DNA of 64,000 nt, taken from a virus. Positions 24,693 to 33,445 of the stretch are shown here, in pieces (position 1 is the stretch's first letter; the number at the start of each line of letters is the position of its first letter). The position numbers and the translations under genes were made by a program. The stretch spans positions 124,001-188,000 of the IMG/VR virus record IMGVR_UViG_3300047095_000752. One strand, 5' to 3'. The notes beneath the pieces are model-generated. The model was not told the origin of the DNA. It did not search any database and saw nothing but the letters and a program-made list of their open reading frames with translations.

Positions 24693-25189
24693 GACCCATG
24701 TAGATATGTTGATACAATAGCGTCCAACATCTCAACTAATAGTTTTCCTTTCATTTCAATCGATTTAGCGGACTTAAAATTAGGATCGATATTTTCAATA
24801 TGGTTGCTATTCATGATGGAATTCAATACGTGTAATACTCTGGCTTGTTCTTTGATGTTGTGATGATTTCCAACAACTGGATTTGAGTATACATTATATT
24901 CGGTTACGGTGCGGGCGTCTATATCAACTACTTCATATACATAAAGTTTATTCATAACATTTTTATAAAATGTATTTTCTTTTTCGGAATATGCTCGCAG
25001 GAGTCGGATAGATTGCTCAATTAGCTTAACATTAGTTTTTACAATCTTATGGAATTTTTTGAATTCTTGCTTTTCATCATCGGTGAAATATTTAGACTTA
25101 TTGATTTTAGTACGATCTTTACTTGTACTGTAAAGGTAATGGGTGATGTACGACTTAATCTTGTTTTTACTTTCGGGGGTACCGGGCAT
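24689..25189 (-). CDS. Hypothetical protein, 166 aa
   Basis: Not recognised. Helical, Lys/Ser-rich soluble protein starting MPGTPESKNKIKSYI, behind AAAGGAACC. Contains YVYEVVDIDARTVTEYNVY in its middle and a helical C-terminus. Confidence 0.7.
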   Translation of the reverse strand: MPGTPESKNKIKSYITHYLYSTSKDRTKINKSKYFTDDEKQEFKKFHKIVKTNVKLIEQSIRLLRAYSEKENTFYKNVMNKLYVYEVVDIDARTVTEYNVYSNPVVGNHHNIKEQARVLHVLNSIMNSNHIENIDPNFKSAKSIEMKGKLLVEMLDAIVSTYLHGS

Positions 25190-25203
25190 GGCAGAAGGTT
25201 CCT

Positions 25204-25560
25204 TTAAAAAAGAAAGATGACGTAAAGTATAGAAATCAAGAGTGGGATTAGTATTATTAATTTTAACATTTCTACCTTAAATTTATATTTAGATGCATTA
25301 GACTCATTTACATTTCTTTCTATTCTTTCGTCTATCTTTTTGATTGCTTTATTTCGTATATCAATAGATATCCGGATATAGTAGTTGGACCCTTCGCTTA
25401 GATTTGAAGCTATGACTTTTATTTTATCGAGTGTTTCTGAGAATTCCTCATGTAGCATAGAGGGATCATCTAAAGAATCTAATAAATTATTACACACATT
25501 TAGTTGTATTCTTAAATCTAACTCCCGAATCTTGCTAAAATCATCTCCTATAATTTCCAT
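25204..25560 (-). CDS. Tail-anchored membrane protein, 118 aa
   Basis: Not recognised. Amphipathic helical body with likely coiled coil (LDLRIQLNVCNNLLDSL; DIRNKAIKKIDERIERNV) and a single C-terminal membrane anchor (MLKLIILIPLLISILYVIF). It overlaps the N-terminally anchored protein encoded upstream by 13 bp; the two may form a membrane pair. Confidence 0.7.
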   Translation of the reverse strand: MEIIGDDFSKIRELDLRIQLNVCNNLLDSLDDPSMLHEEFSETLDKIKVIASNLSEGSNYYIRISIDIRNKAIKKIDERIERNVNESNASKYKFKVEMLKLIILIPLLISILYVIFLF

Positions 25561-25967
25561 ATATAATTCTTATATTGTTTTATTTCTTCGACTAGAAGCG
25601 GTTCGTCCTTACAATGAAATGTTACATTTGTATGTTTATTGATTATATCTTTAAATGCTATACGTAAGAAAGAACTGTTATAACCAATTAAGCCGTCCAA
25701 ATCTATACAAACACAACGAGATGGATTATCAAGAAATATTATTTTTGTTAAAAAATAATTGAATGTTTTTGCGTCTTGATCGTTTAATATAACTGTTTCG
25801 ACATCATTGTATATATCTTCGAAGAATTCTTTAACACTTATGGTAATTTTATCTTGTGTCATGTAATCTATTTGTTTTAATACTCGATCTAAACTTCTAG
25901 AGGTGGATATATAACCCACCCCTAGAAGCAAGATCAAACCGGTGAATAAACACCCAATAATTAACAT
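25548..25967 (-). CDS. Membrane-anchored STAS-like protein (tentative), 139 aa
   Basis: An N-terminal membrane segment (IIGCLFTGLILLLGVGYI) precedes a small alpha/beta domain with ITISVKEFFEDIYND, NYFLTKIIFLDN and CVCIDLDGLIGYNSSFLR, the last resembling the strand-loop of STAS-type or DUF4325-type domains (hhhDhxGhxxhxSSFhR). Such domains bind partner proteins or nucleotides in regulation. The assignment rests on one motif and is weak. Confidence 0.6.
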   Translation of the reverse strand: MLIIGCLFTGLILLLGVGYISTSRSLDRVLKQIDYMTQDKITISVKEFFEDIYNDVETVILNDQDAKTFNYFLTKIIFLDNPSRCVCIDLDGLIGYNSSFLRIAFKDIINKHTNVTFHCKDEPLLVEEIKQYKNYIWKL

Positions 25968-25974
25968 TATATGA

Positions 25975-26208
25975 TTAGTCTTTCATGCGAGCCTCTTTAG
26001 CGATAGCTTCGGAGACCTCCACGCTTTTCTGGATTCCAATCTTGGTGGCGGAATCAATTGCGATGAACATGAATTCACGGGGATTGTAGTCAGGGTGTTC
26101 TGCGATGAGTTCGGAGAACATGGTGTCCAACTGGAGTGAGAGTTTAGCTCCGTCTTCGTTGTGAGCGGAGGTGGCGGGGTTGAACAGGGGCTTAAGCTTC
26201 GTAGCCAT
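25975..26208 (-). CDS. Codon-biased small protein, 77 aa
   Basis: Not recognised. Like the genes at 962 and 13534 it uses GC-ending codons far more than neighbours, with a consensus-type ribosome site (AAAGGAAAC), so it is probably abundant. Soluble, helical (LSLQLDTMFSELIAEH; SVEVSEAIAKEARMKD). Could be a small host-takeover or structural protein; nothing decides. Confidence 0.8.
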   Translation of the reverse strand: MATKLKPLFNPATSAHNEDGAKLSLQLDTMFSELIAEHPDYNPREFMFIAIDSATKIGIQKSVEVSEAIAKEARMKD

Positions 26209-26223
26209 TCTTAGTTTCCTTTG

Positions 26224-26550
26224 TTAGATGGGGTTTATTTTAACGCCGTACTTTTTGGCAAGGTCTTGACACTTGGGGCAGGGGTCTATGGGTAATAGAC
26301 CGCCTTTCTTATTGACTCTTATAATATAAATCGCATATAGGGCAGGTCCCGCCTTCTTTATGACTTCTTCTTCCGCGTGTACACCACCTGATTTTCGTAC
26401 AAATCGGGGCTTATTGTGTGATATGTATATTACTTCCCCTTTTCGATTAATTCCTATTGCTGATATTTTAAATCTACATACCGACTTATTTGCTTTTTTT
26501 ATAGCTTTAAATAGCTGTTGATTTTTTTTAAATTTCATATGTTGGATCAT
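26224..26550 (-). CDS. Deaminase-fold protein (CDA-like)
   Basis: 108 aa. Zinc-deaminase signature: GGVHAEEEVI (H-A-E with the catalytic glutamate) near residue 60 and DPCPKCQDL (P-C-x-x-C) near residue 90, on a short core with ISAIGINRKGEVIYIS as the first strands. This is the cytidine-deaminase superfamily layout at close to minimal length. dCMP/dCTP deaminases feed dUMP to thymidylate synthase, and ThyX is encoded at 60 kb, but the very short core also resembles small phage deaminases of unknown substrate. Confidence 0.75.
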   Translation of the reverse strand: MIQHMKFKKNQQLFKAIKKANKSVCRFKISAIGINRKGEVIYISHNKPRFVRKSGGVHAEEEVIKKAGPALYAIYIIRVNKKGGLLPIDPCPKCQDLAKKYGVKINPI

Positions 26551-27199
26551 TTATATTAGTAATTCGGTTCTTAGCTAATTCTATAATGTAATCCATTGGA
26601 TCGAAGTCTATTCGGTTTGTCGCGTTGTGGTACGTGTACGTCGGATCTATCTTGTACAATGGAGTGCCGCGCAGTAGACAATATAAAATATGATGTTGTC
26701 TGTACATTAACTTATATTCGTATATATGATCATAACATGATAACAAAGATCTATTGTATTTTGATATATAGTCGTCCGGTTTATTGTACCACAACGATTG
26801 ATATTCAGATGCGTTGTAATCGTTTGAGTTTGTATTATGAGTTTTACTGAAATTAGTTTTAAATGTTATCGCCGGTTTAAACACTCTATTCTCATATAAA
26901 TCCGCTGTGTAAGAATTATATAAAGAATAGTGCACGTTGGTTTCGTCAAAGTAATTGTCTCTAACGGTTGTCTTTATTTTATTATATTTTTTCCTGAATA
27001 TACGAATTATATATAGATCATATTTTAATACCCTATAAAGATTATCTACCAAAACCGCTTGGAAAGGATCTGTCATGAAATCCCTCCGTAAAACCCCCGG
27101 CTCACCCGGTTTAAGATTATAGTGGTATTTTATATAGTCTAATATCTGATTGTCATCTAAATTGAATTCAACTTCTTTATCTACATTTACAACTTCCAC
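26528..27199 (-). CDS. Hypothetical protein, 223 aa, GTG start
   Basis: Not recognised. GTG start with AAAGGAA seven nt upstream. Tyr/Asn-rich mixed protein (YNSYTADLYENRVFK; QSLWYNKPDDYISKY). No motifs. Overlaps the deaminase gene by 23 bp. Confidence 0.7.
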   Translation of the reverse strand: MEVVNVDKEVEFNLDDNQILDYIKYHYNLKPGEPGVLRRDFMTDPFQAVLVDNLYRVLKYDLYIIRIFRKKYNKIKTTVRDNYFDETNVHYSLYNSYTADLYENRVFKPAITFKTNFSKTHNTNSNDYNASEYQSLWYNKPDDYISKYNRSLLSCYDHIYEYKLMYRQHHILYCLLRGTPLYKIDPTYTYHNATNRIDFDPMDYIIELAKNRITNINDPTYEI

Positions 27200-27259
27200 T
27201 AGCGATTCCTTTGGTCTATGATCTTAAATAATTCCATGATAGGAATATAAGTAATTATG

Positions 27260-27706
27260 TTATTTAACTTCAATTTTTATAGTATTGTCTTTGATTTCTT
27301 TTTGGCTGAATCCTAAGTATAGAATACCGTTATCCAGACTGTTTAACGACGGCTTATCAGCAACGTAGTTCGAGTTAATTTTAACTGTATAGTAATACTC
27401 TTTTGGTTTTGTCGATTCTTTAGAGTTGTAGTGTGGATTCGATACTATACCACGTACACTCAATTGATGATTCGATTTATTATATTGTACCGAGATGTCT
27501 TCTTTACGCACACCGGGTAACTCAAATGCGTACATGAGTTGTTTAGTGCCTTCACAAAAAGCCGTGGTGACGCCGTCTGGGTTGTAAACGTCTCCGTTTA
27601 ACACCGACTCTGGATTTGTGAACCACGCATCGAAACGGTCTAATTGGTTGAACATATCCTTTACTGGATTTAAATTTTTATGACGATTGTAAATATCTAC
27701 CCACAT
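27260..27706 (-). CDS. hsp20: Small heat-shock protein Hsp20
   Basis: 148 aa. Alpha-crystallin domain from about residue 55: LMYAFELPGVRKEDISVQY, HQLSVRGI, and the terminal strand LGFSQKEIKDNTIKIEVK, typical of phage and cyanophage Hsp20. ATP-independent holdase, likely protecting phage or host proteins or assisting assembly. Strong ribosome site AAGGAGAT. It has its own sigma70 promoter with a perfect -10 and a 5'-leader hairpin, and it is a single-gene unit. Confidence 0.92.
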   Translation of the reverse strand: MWVDIYNRHKNLNPVKDMFNQLDRFDAWFTNPESVLNGDVYNPDGVTTAFCEGTKQLMYAFELPGVRKEDISVQYNKSNHQLSVRGIVSNPHYNSKESTKPKEYYYTVKINSNYVADKPSLNSLDNGILYLGFSQKEIKDNTIKIEVK

Positions 27707-27751
27707 GATTATATCTCCTTTTTGGTTGGGTTTTAAAGTTAAACTAAAATT

Positions 27752-27776
27752 ACAGCTTCCAGATGTTGGAAGCTGT
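27752..27776 (-). promoter_or_regulatory. Hairpin in hsp20 leader
   Basis: Perfect 9-bp stem ACAGCTTCC / GGAAGCTGT with a 7-nt loop, positioned about at the predicted transcript start of hsp20 and 45 nt before the start codon. No T-run follows on either side, so it is more likely a 5'-end mRNA stabiliser or regulator than a terminator. Confidence 0.55.
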
Positions 27777-27780
27777 ATAC

Positions 27781-27809
27781 ATTATAGCATTTGCCGTGCC
27801 AAAATGCAA
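27781..27809 (-). promoter_or_regulatory. Sigma70-type promoter of hsp20
   Basis: TTGCAT (27804-27809), 17-bp spacer, TATAAT (27781-27786) with an upstream TG giving an extended -10 (TGCTATAAT), minus strand. The best sigma70 match in the window. Confidence 0.85.
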
Positions 27810-27915
27810 ATTTAGTTGTAACATGTTGATATAATTAGACTTATGATTTTTCTATATATTTGTGGATATAATATTCGCTCTATATTGAAACGGCAACTGT
27901 TTCAAGGTGAAACGG

Positions 27916-28209
27916 TTAGTTTTTAAATTCTTTTACAATCTTATTGAATTTTCGGTTTATGGATCTTTGGTTTTCAGATTTAAATAATACTATCTCTTTT
28001 ATCTTTTTTACTACGGTTTTATCTACATGCTTTTGTTTTTTGTTTTTTACTTTTATATTAAAATTCCCAATAAAAGAATTTATTTTAGACTGTTTGTTGA
28101 GGGTGCAGACTGATATTGATACTGAGTACTTAAACTCTGAATCCGCCACACATTCGGGTAATTCCGTTATACTTAATATCTCATACTCTACATTAATTTG
28201 CTCTCTCAT
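27916..28209 (-). CDS. Hypothetical protein, 97 aa
   Basis: Not recognised. Start MREQINVEYEIL chosen for TGAGGAT at good spacing. Beta-type N-terminal half (FKYSVSISVCTLNKQ), basic C-terminus. Monocistronic-looking, downstream of motif copy 3. Confidence 0.65.
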   Translation of the reverse strand: MREQINVEYEILSITELPECVADSEFKYSVSISVCTLNKQSKINSFIGNFNIKVKNKKQKHVDKTVVKKIKEIVLFKSENQRSINRKFNKIVKEFKN

Positions 28210-28250
28210 AGTACAAATCCTCATATTAAAAAAATAAATATATTTCTATA

Positions 28251-28272
28251 CTCAATATTTAATATATATAAT
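28251..28272 (-). promoter_or_regulatory. Recurrent AT-rich promoter-like motif, copy 3
   Basis: Minus strand ATTATATATATTAA then ATATTGAG, 42 bp before the start of the 97-aa gene and pointing at it. Here the plus-strand reading leads to no gene start, which helps fix the direction of the motif. Confidence 0.5.
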
Positions 28273-28291
28273 GTCTTTATATAAATTTGTC

Positions 28292-28678
28292 CTACGATTT
28301 GGCTTTGTAGTACTTTATACCAAGTTTGTCTAGCTCCGATTTTAACAATTGAATTCGCTCTTCGGAACTACTACAACAATCATTCTTTGTAATTGTATTT
28401 GAAACTCGGGTTGAATTCCAACCATATACTTTTCGCATTATACTAAGTGTGGTCATCTTTTGCTTTGAATTTTTATTTTCACACAGATTATATGTTATAC
28501 CATCGTCACCCTTTGGTTCCGAGTTTCTCAATATTGACTTTGATATTCCAGCTTTATTTATTAAAAACCCAACTAGACATTGACAGTCATCTTTATCGCA
28601 GAAGCTGCCTTTTATAAGCTTATCAGGTAACTGAACACGGGACGGCTTCTTGAGTGTGGGGGCTTTGACTGTTTTCAT
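28292..28678 (-). CDS. Hypothetical cysteine-containing protein, 128 aa
   Basis: Not recognised. N-terminal basic tail (KTVKAPTLKKPSRVQ), then GSFCDKDDCQCLVGFLINK and YNLCENKN, later NDCCSSSEERI. The start, behind AAAGGAA, lies 56 bp inside the 3' end of the upstream HNH gene, so the HNH frame has grown into this gene. Confidence 0.7.
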   Translation of the reverse strand: MKTVKAPTLKKPSRVQLPDKLIKGSFCDKDDCQCLVGFLINKAGISKSILRNSEPKGDDGITYNLCENKNSKQKMTTLSIMRKVYGWNSTRVSNTITKNDCCSSSEERIQLLKSELDKLGIKYYKAKS

Positions 28679-29624
28679 TTTCGTATTCCTTTAGTCTAAG
28701 GTTAAACCAAGTGAGAAATTCATCTTGGTTGTATTTGGCTCTCTTGTCTGAGTTCTCGGTTCTTGTGATTATTCTTAAGTTTTCTCTTAAGTTGCAAATG
28801 GATTTGATTATGGCTTTATCATATTTTATGTCAAAATCGTTATCAACGAAAGCCGCTCGCGGAAATATATGATCCACTTCGTAAATATTTCTGAGATCGT
28901 GACGATGCTTTCTATTGTGTTTTGCTAGATATTTATTATTTAAAAAATCATTGTAGTTTGGATCATCTGATAGAATGTGAATTTGACTGTGGTGAAATGA
29001 TAAAAATTTTCGGCGAATATCTCTGGTCCGATCTATATTCCATCTCGTGTGGTTTTCACCTGATATACTTTTATAAAAACATTCTCTACATTTATAACCA
29101 TATTGAAAATCCCCAAATGTACGTTCAGATTTATGACCAGCCGGGCATTTCATTTCAAGTTTTGTATTAGCGTTTTTATATTCAGTGCTTAATAGAATAT
29201 AACCTGTAGATTCGATTGTTGATTTAACGTGTTCATATGAATGTTTTACTAAACCTGCGCATATCTTACATCTATTATTGTTATCTTTAAAACTATTAAA
29301 TATAACATCGTATGTATGATCTTTTGGGCATTTAACTGTTAATTTACTACAATTATTTTCATACACTCCCGATATATATTTATAACCTTTTGACTCTATA
29401 TAATTTATAACATCGTTTATATCTAATTTTCGTTTATTTAAACTGCATTGTTTACATCTACGTCCCGCTTTAAAATTGTTGTATATGGAGTAAAATATAT
29501 GATCATCGGGACATTTAATCTTTAGTTTATCACTATTTTTGGTATATGTTTTACTTAGTAGTTTATACCCGCTTTCTTTTTCAATTTCATTTTTAACATA
29601 TTCGTATTCTAATTTCTTAGGCAT
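28623..29624 (-). CDS. HNH homing endonuclease with three zinc-ribbon repeats
   Basis: 333 aa. Three C-P-x-x-H ... C-x-x-C repeats (LKIKCPDDHIFYSIYNNF, LTVKCPKDHTYDVIFNSF, LEMKCPAGHKSERTFGDF) followed by the HNH core EVDHIFPRAAFVDND and ICNLRENLRIITRTENS. Its ATG is immediately adjacent to the stop of the DNA polymerase N-terminal gene (TAA then ATG), exactly at the polymerase truncation point, implying that the element caused or moved the split. Confidence 0.92.
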   Translation of the reverse strand: MPKKLEYEYVKNEIEKESGYKLLSKTYTKNSDKLKIKCPDDHIFYSIYNNFKAGRRCKQCSLNKRKLDINDVINYIESKGYKYISGVYENNCSKLTVKCPKDHTYDVIFNSFKDNNNRCKICAGLVKHSYEHVKSTIESTGYILLSTEYKNANTKLEMKCPAGHKSERTFGDFQYGYKCRECFYKSISGENHTRWNIDRTRDIRRKFLSFHHSQIHILSDDPNYNDFLNNKYLAKHNRKHRHDLRNIYEVDHIFPRAAFVDNDFDIKYDKAIIKSICNLRENLRIITRTENSDKRAKYNQDEFLTWFNLRLKEYENENSQSPHTQEAVPCSVT

Positions 29625-31967
29625 TTATATCACTCCGTTGTCACTCAGATAATCTCCGATCAAGATGAACATACTGTCAGTATCGCCGTATGCAACATAT
29701 GGTAGATCGGAATTCTCAAAGTGTTCGATGTAGGATGTTTTAATAGTTGAATCATCCGTCTGTAAATAATTTGAAAGATGATATACGGAAAATTTAAGGG
29801 CTTCTTGACCTGTGCTGGTGATCGCTTTCGCCATATCTAGATTGTACATACGGAAAAATGGCAACCCCAGGATCCCATAAATGCTATTGCTGACAATTTT
29901 ATAACTGCTCTGTTTATTATCAAATTGCTTTAATTCTACCTTCATCCGCTCCTTAGTCACAGGATCCAGATCCGTATTTGTATTAATTTCTTGTCTAAGA
30001 TCGCCTAATTTCTTTTTATAAAGATCGCGCTGATCGCCCAAGTGAGTTAACACTTCGTGGAAGAATGATAGCTCAACTTCATGTTGAACAAAAAGGCATC
30101 CATTAATCGTTATAATATAATCATTCTTTACTATGAATTCTTCAAACTCAGCCGGAGTTAAATATATATCTTCGCTGGATCTAAGGATCGGATTAAGTGT
30201 AACCTTAATTTGATCCGGTAGTTGTGATTTTTTATATAGATATGAATATGCGTCTTTTTCTGACACTTTACCTTTGTATGTATTAGGTCCTATATTCATA
30301 GATTGAATTATTGATGGATACAGTGATTTAAAGTCAAAATCGACAACCCACTGGTGAACACCTACCTTTGGTTCCAGTACATATGCCCCTGAGAATGTCG
30401 CGTGATTTTGTTTTATTGAATTTCTGCATACTAAATTCTTATCCTTAGCGAACTTCAATAGAATTGGATCAACAAGACCAGATGTGGTCTCAGCCCGTCT
30501 CCAAGTACTACTACAAGTCTTTATAAGTTCAAATCGCAAATCTATATGGTGGAGAGCGTCTTCAAGTTCAGATAGCAGTACAGTATCAACCCCAGAATAT
30601 AATATAAACTTAACAAGATCACTTTCGTACATAGTATTAATGGTACCTTCAAAAGCGACTTTACCTTCACCCAGTACCTTCTGTGATATATTATTTAATT
30701 TATAACTTTCTTCTACATTTTGCGTAAGTTTTTTATATATTGCTAATTGGTCTACCATATATAGACCATATACTGTCGTCCCATAATATTCACTTATGTC
30801 AACATCAGCAAGTCCGATTGGAGACAATGAATCTACATCCAATCCCAATTTATGCATGCGATTTACTGTATAGGGCACATCGAATAGCTCTGAATTCCAC
30901 CCCGCCCAAACATCAGGATCGAGTTCTTTTGCTTTTTCTATAAATGCCGTTATAAGATCAGCTTCTGAGTCAAAAATCTTTATAATATATTCATTAATCT
31001 CTGGGAACACGCTTAAATTATCATATAAGCTCTTATGCCCTTTATTGTATGATGTTGTGTCCATTTCAGGTAGTTGTAGAATATAGACGTGTGTAGCCCC
31101 ATCACTGTCCAGTTTAAAAGATATCGAGTTAATCGGGAACTCAGCTTCAAGAGCGAATGGAAATGCTTTATGTTGTCCGGTATACACTTCAATATCCCAG
31201 TATAGTATCTTTAATTTATACTGGCATTCCGGTTCAGTTCTATTGTAATAATAGTCAATAGAATGTTTAATATCCGGTTTAACATCTTCTTCGTACATCG
31301 CTGTAGTTGGGAGAAGTCCAACTTTGGTTGTATGTAACTGTACGTCGGATACCTTCTTTATTATATCACTGTCTCTAATGTCCATAGGTACTGAATAGAA
31401 ATAAGTATCTTTTGAATTTACTGTGTGGTATTTTTTAGTTCCATTTGCATCTCTAAACACATATAGAATCTTACTTTTAAACTTATTGTATTGTATGTCA
31501 ATTAATATGTGATTTGAATCGTAACACCAATCGGGTAGTTTAAACGAGTGACATTTTGCTTCTTCATTTGTAACGACTGTGTTTATACTCTTTTCTCTAT
31601 TTTTAAAGTATAATTTAGATATGGTAGTAAATTGCTCTTCTACGAACGAATAGAAAAAGTCCAATTCACTACATACCTCGTCTAGATCATAAGTGATCAT
31701 CAACTTTATATCTTTATATTTAATACCTTTACCTACAACAGACTCAAACTTATCACCCAACTCGTCGTTAAACGTTTTCGTCACACCCTCCCCCATAATT
31801 ACAGTGAGTGTAGCATCTGTAGCTTTGATGTGATCTTCGGTTAGCTTACTTGTTGGATATATTTTATGATCTATCTTATCGAAGTTGTTAGTCTTCAAGA
31901 TCTTTTTGAATAACTTATTTTTTATAGTTTCTTGATTTGCATAAATTGCAATTGGAATTGAAGCCAC
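29625..31967 (-). CDS. Family-B DNA polymerase, N-terminal part (exonuclease and palm to motif C)
   Basis: 780 aa. 3'-5' exonuclease motifs: YWDIEVYTG near residue 258 (D-x-E), ELFDVPYTVNRM, and YSGVDTVLL. Polymerase motif A DFDFKSLYPSII near 545, motif B KIVSNSIYG near 690, motif C YGDTDS at about 760-765. The frame ends 15 residues after motif C, so the rest of the palm and the thumb (about 250 residues in T4 gp43) are missing. That missing part is the separate gene at 34430, upstream on the same strand. The two chains must associate to give a working replicative polymerase. An HNH gene follows without a gap. Confidence 0.95.
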   Translation of the reverse strand: MASIPIAIYANQETIKNKLFKKILKTNNFDKIDHKIYPTSKLTEDHIKATDATLTVIMGEGVTKTFNDELGDKFESVVGKGIKYKDIKLMITYDLDEVCSELDFFYSFVEEQFTTISKLYFKNREKSINTVVTNEEAKCHSFKLPDWCYDSNHILIDIQYNKFKSKILYVFRDANGTKKYHTVNSKDTYFYSVPMDIRDSDIIKKVSDVQLHTTKVGLLPTTAMYEEDVKPDIKHSIDYYYNRTEPECQYKLKILYWDIEVYTGQHKAFPFALEAEFPINSISFKLDSDGATHVYILQLPEMDTTSYNKGHKSLYDNLSVFPEINEYIIKIFDSEADLITAFIEKAKELDPDVWAGWNSELFDVPYTVNRMHKLGLDVDSLSPIGLADVDISEYYGTTVYGLYMVDQLAIYKKLTQNVEESYKLNNISQKVLGEGKVAFEGTINTMYESDLVKFILYSGVDTVLLSELEDALHHIDLRFELIKTCSSTWRRAETTSGLVDPILLKFAKDKNLVCRNSIKQNHATFSGAYVLEPKVGVHQWVVDFDFKSLYPSIIQSMNIGPNTYKGKVSEKDAYSYLYKKSQLPDQIKVTLNPILRSSEDIYLTPAEFEEFIVKNDYIITINGCLFVQHEVELSFFHEVLTHLGDQRDLYKKKLGDLRQEINTNTDLDPVTKERMKVELKQFDNKQSSYKIVSNSIYGILGLPFFRMYNLDMAKAITSTGQEALKFSVYHLSNYLQTDDSTIKTSYIEHFENSDLPYVAYGDTDSMFILIGDYLSDNGVI

Positions 31968-31984
31968 GTGAAGTACCTTTTGGT

Positions 31985-32347
31985 TTATCTTTTAAATGCA
32001 GTTCTACGAATCAATCGAGTTGTATTTTTTCTGCTTACAAAATCATTTTCTGGAATCATATGATATAAATCTAAAAGAGACATACTCGCAAATTTACTAA
32101 ATAAAACTTTAAACATAGAATTTAAAATATAATCAAATCCATCGAGTCTTTCATAGGGTCTCTTTATGAATTTTGTTTTTTTATTATCATTTTTACAAAT
32201 AATAAATACGAATGAGAAAAAGTCAACTAATACACTATGTATAGCATCATGAATTAATAATGTAGTATAATATTCTATGTTTAGGTGATATCTAAATTTA
32301 GGCATAATTAAATACATGGGGTTGTAATAGTTTTCTTTTTTGTTCAC
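31985..32347 (-). CDS. Hypothetical protein, 120 aa, GTG start
   Basis: Not recognised. GTG start overlapping the preceding stop (GTGA). Hydrophobic stretch VDFFSFVFIICKN, Tyr/Lys-rich. One of three small overlapping genes placed between the two polymerase halves. Confidence 0.6.
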   Translation of the reverse strand: MNKKENYYNPMYLIMPKFRYHLNIEYYTTLLIHDAIHSVLVDFFSFVFIICKNDNKKTKFIKRPYERLDGFDYILNSMFKVLFSKFASMSLLDLYHMIPENDFVSRKNTTRLIRRTAFKR

Positions 32348-32658
32348 TTTATAACCCTTACATTTTCATGATAGCGGTTGAATAGTTCTGAGTTACTACA
32401 GTAGTTGTGGTTATAATTTATTGTGAAGGATCTTCGGAAATTAGATCTGATCCCTAAGTCTAAAATTTTAACCGTGAACTTGAATTTCAGTCTGTTGAAA
32501 TCCAGATGTACGGTATAATAATCATTTCCTAATATTATAGCTATAAGTTTGGATAATTTTTTAACTTCTATTTGTTCCAACATATATGATATATAATATA
32601 TATTACTCCCGATATATCGAATTGATATTGGTGGTATAACTATTACACCGTGTGCCAT
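32344..32658 (-). CDS. Hypothetical protein, 104 aa
   Basis: Not recognised. Beta-rich look (YYTVHLDFNRLKFKFTVKIL), basic. Overlaps the upstream gene by 16 bp and the downstream by 4. Confidence 0.6.
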   Translation of the reverse strand: MAHGVIVIPPISIRYIGSNIYYISYMLEQIEVKKLSKLIAIILGNDYYTVHLDFNRLKFKFTVKILDLGIRSNFRRSFTINYNHNYCSNSELFNRYHENVRVIK

Positions 32659-33113
32659 AAATGCTCGTACTGATAATGGGTATATGACATTTGCTTAAAT
32701 TCAGTTCTTCTAAATTTATTTGAAGTTTTATCTTGTACAAGTATAGAACCATAAAACCAACATATCGCACGTAGATTGGCTGCGATTGGATAATGTATAT
32801 ATAAGGATAACTGAGTCAGGCATCCATAATATATATGCTTATCACTTTCGTTTCGGATACCATTTATTTTAAGTGTATTTTCGTTTTTCTTTCTGCGATA
32901 TCTTGGGATTATTATATTTGCATTCTTTCTTAGTGTAACCGACAACAATCCTTGAATGACACACATGGTCCTACCAAGTCCTTGTTGAAGTGTTTTTATT
33001 TTACCTTTATTCCCATATGAGATATCTTGATGTTGGTCGTGGATTTTATAATGATCTATATTTGGAAAGAATAAAAATAAAAATGGACTTTTACTTCTCT
33101 TTCTTATACTCAT
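32643..33113 (-). CDS. Hypothetical basic protein, 156 aa
   Basis: Not recognised. MSIRKRSKSPFLFLFF start; strongly basic with Tyr/His (YKIHDQHQDISYGNKGK; YRRKKNENTLK). ATGA overlap with the metallopeptidase-like gene. Confidence 0.6.
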   Translation of the reverse strand: MSIRKRSKSPFLFLFFPNIDHYKIHDQHQDISYGNKGKIKTLQQGLGRTMCVIQGLLSVTLRKNANIIIPRYRRKKNENTLKINGIRNESDKHIYYGCLTQLSLYIHYPIAANLRAICWFYGSILVQDKTSNKFRRTEFKQMSYTHYQYEHLWHTV

Positions 33114-33445
33114 AGCAGTTTTATAAAGTTGGGGTTATTTTTTATTAGGGCGAGTAACGAATGTGATAATACTTCGATCATTTGCTCATAGAAGGAGTCG
33201 TCATCCTCGTCTAGGTTTAGACCGGCTTGAATCAGTATAGCGTGAAGGATCTCGTGTAAAATTGTAACTTCCATTTTACCTTTAGCTAAGGAACGTTTTA
33301 TAACGAGTTTTAAATTCTCATTATCTGTGTACGCAGAATAGTCGCCATCCGGGGTCATTTTTGGCTCATCTTCAAATACAATCTGATAGGTTAATGGTGA
33401 TATATATATTTCTTTTAGATCTGTTATTTTTTTGGCATCGGACAC
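33110..33445 (-). CDS. HEXXH metallopeptidase-like protein
   Basis: 111 aa. VTILHEILHAILIQAGL near residue 65 gives the H-E-x-x-H zinc motif on a helix, with acidic residues following (DEDDDSFYEQMIEVL) that include a possible third ligand. Small phage and bacterial HEXXH proteins of this size are known; the substrate is not. GTG start with AGAGG at good spacing, lying inside the 3' end of the HNH gene. Confidence 0.7.
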   Translation of the reverse strand: MSDAKKITDLKEIYISPLTYQIVFEDEPKMTPDGDYSAYTDNENLKLVIKRSLAKGKMEVTILHEILHAILIQAGLNLDEDDDSFYEQMIEVLSHSLLALIKNNPNFIKLL

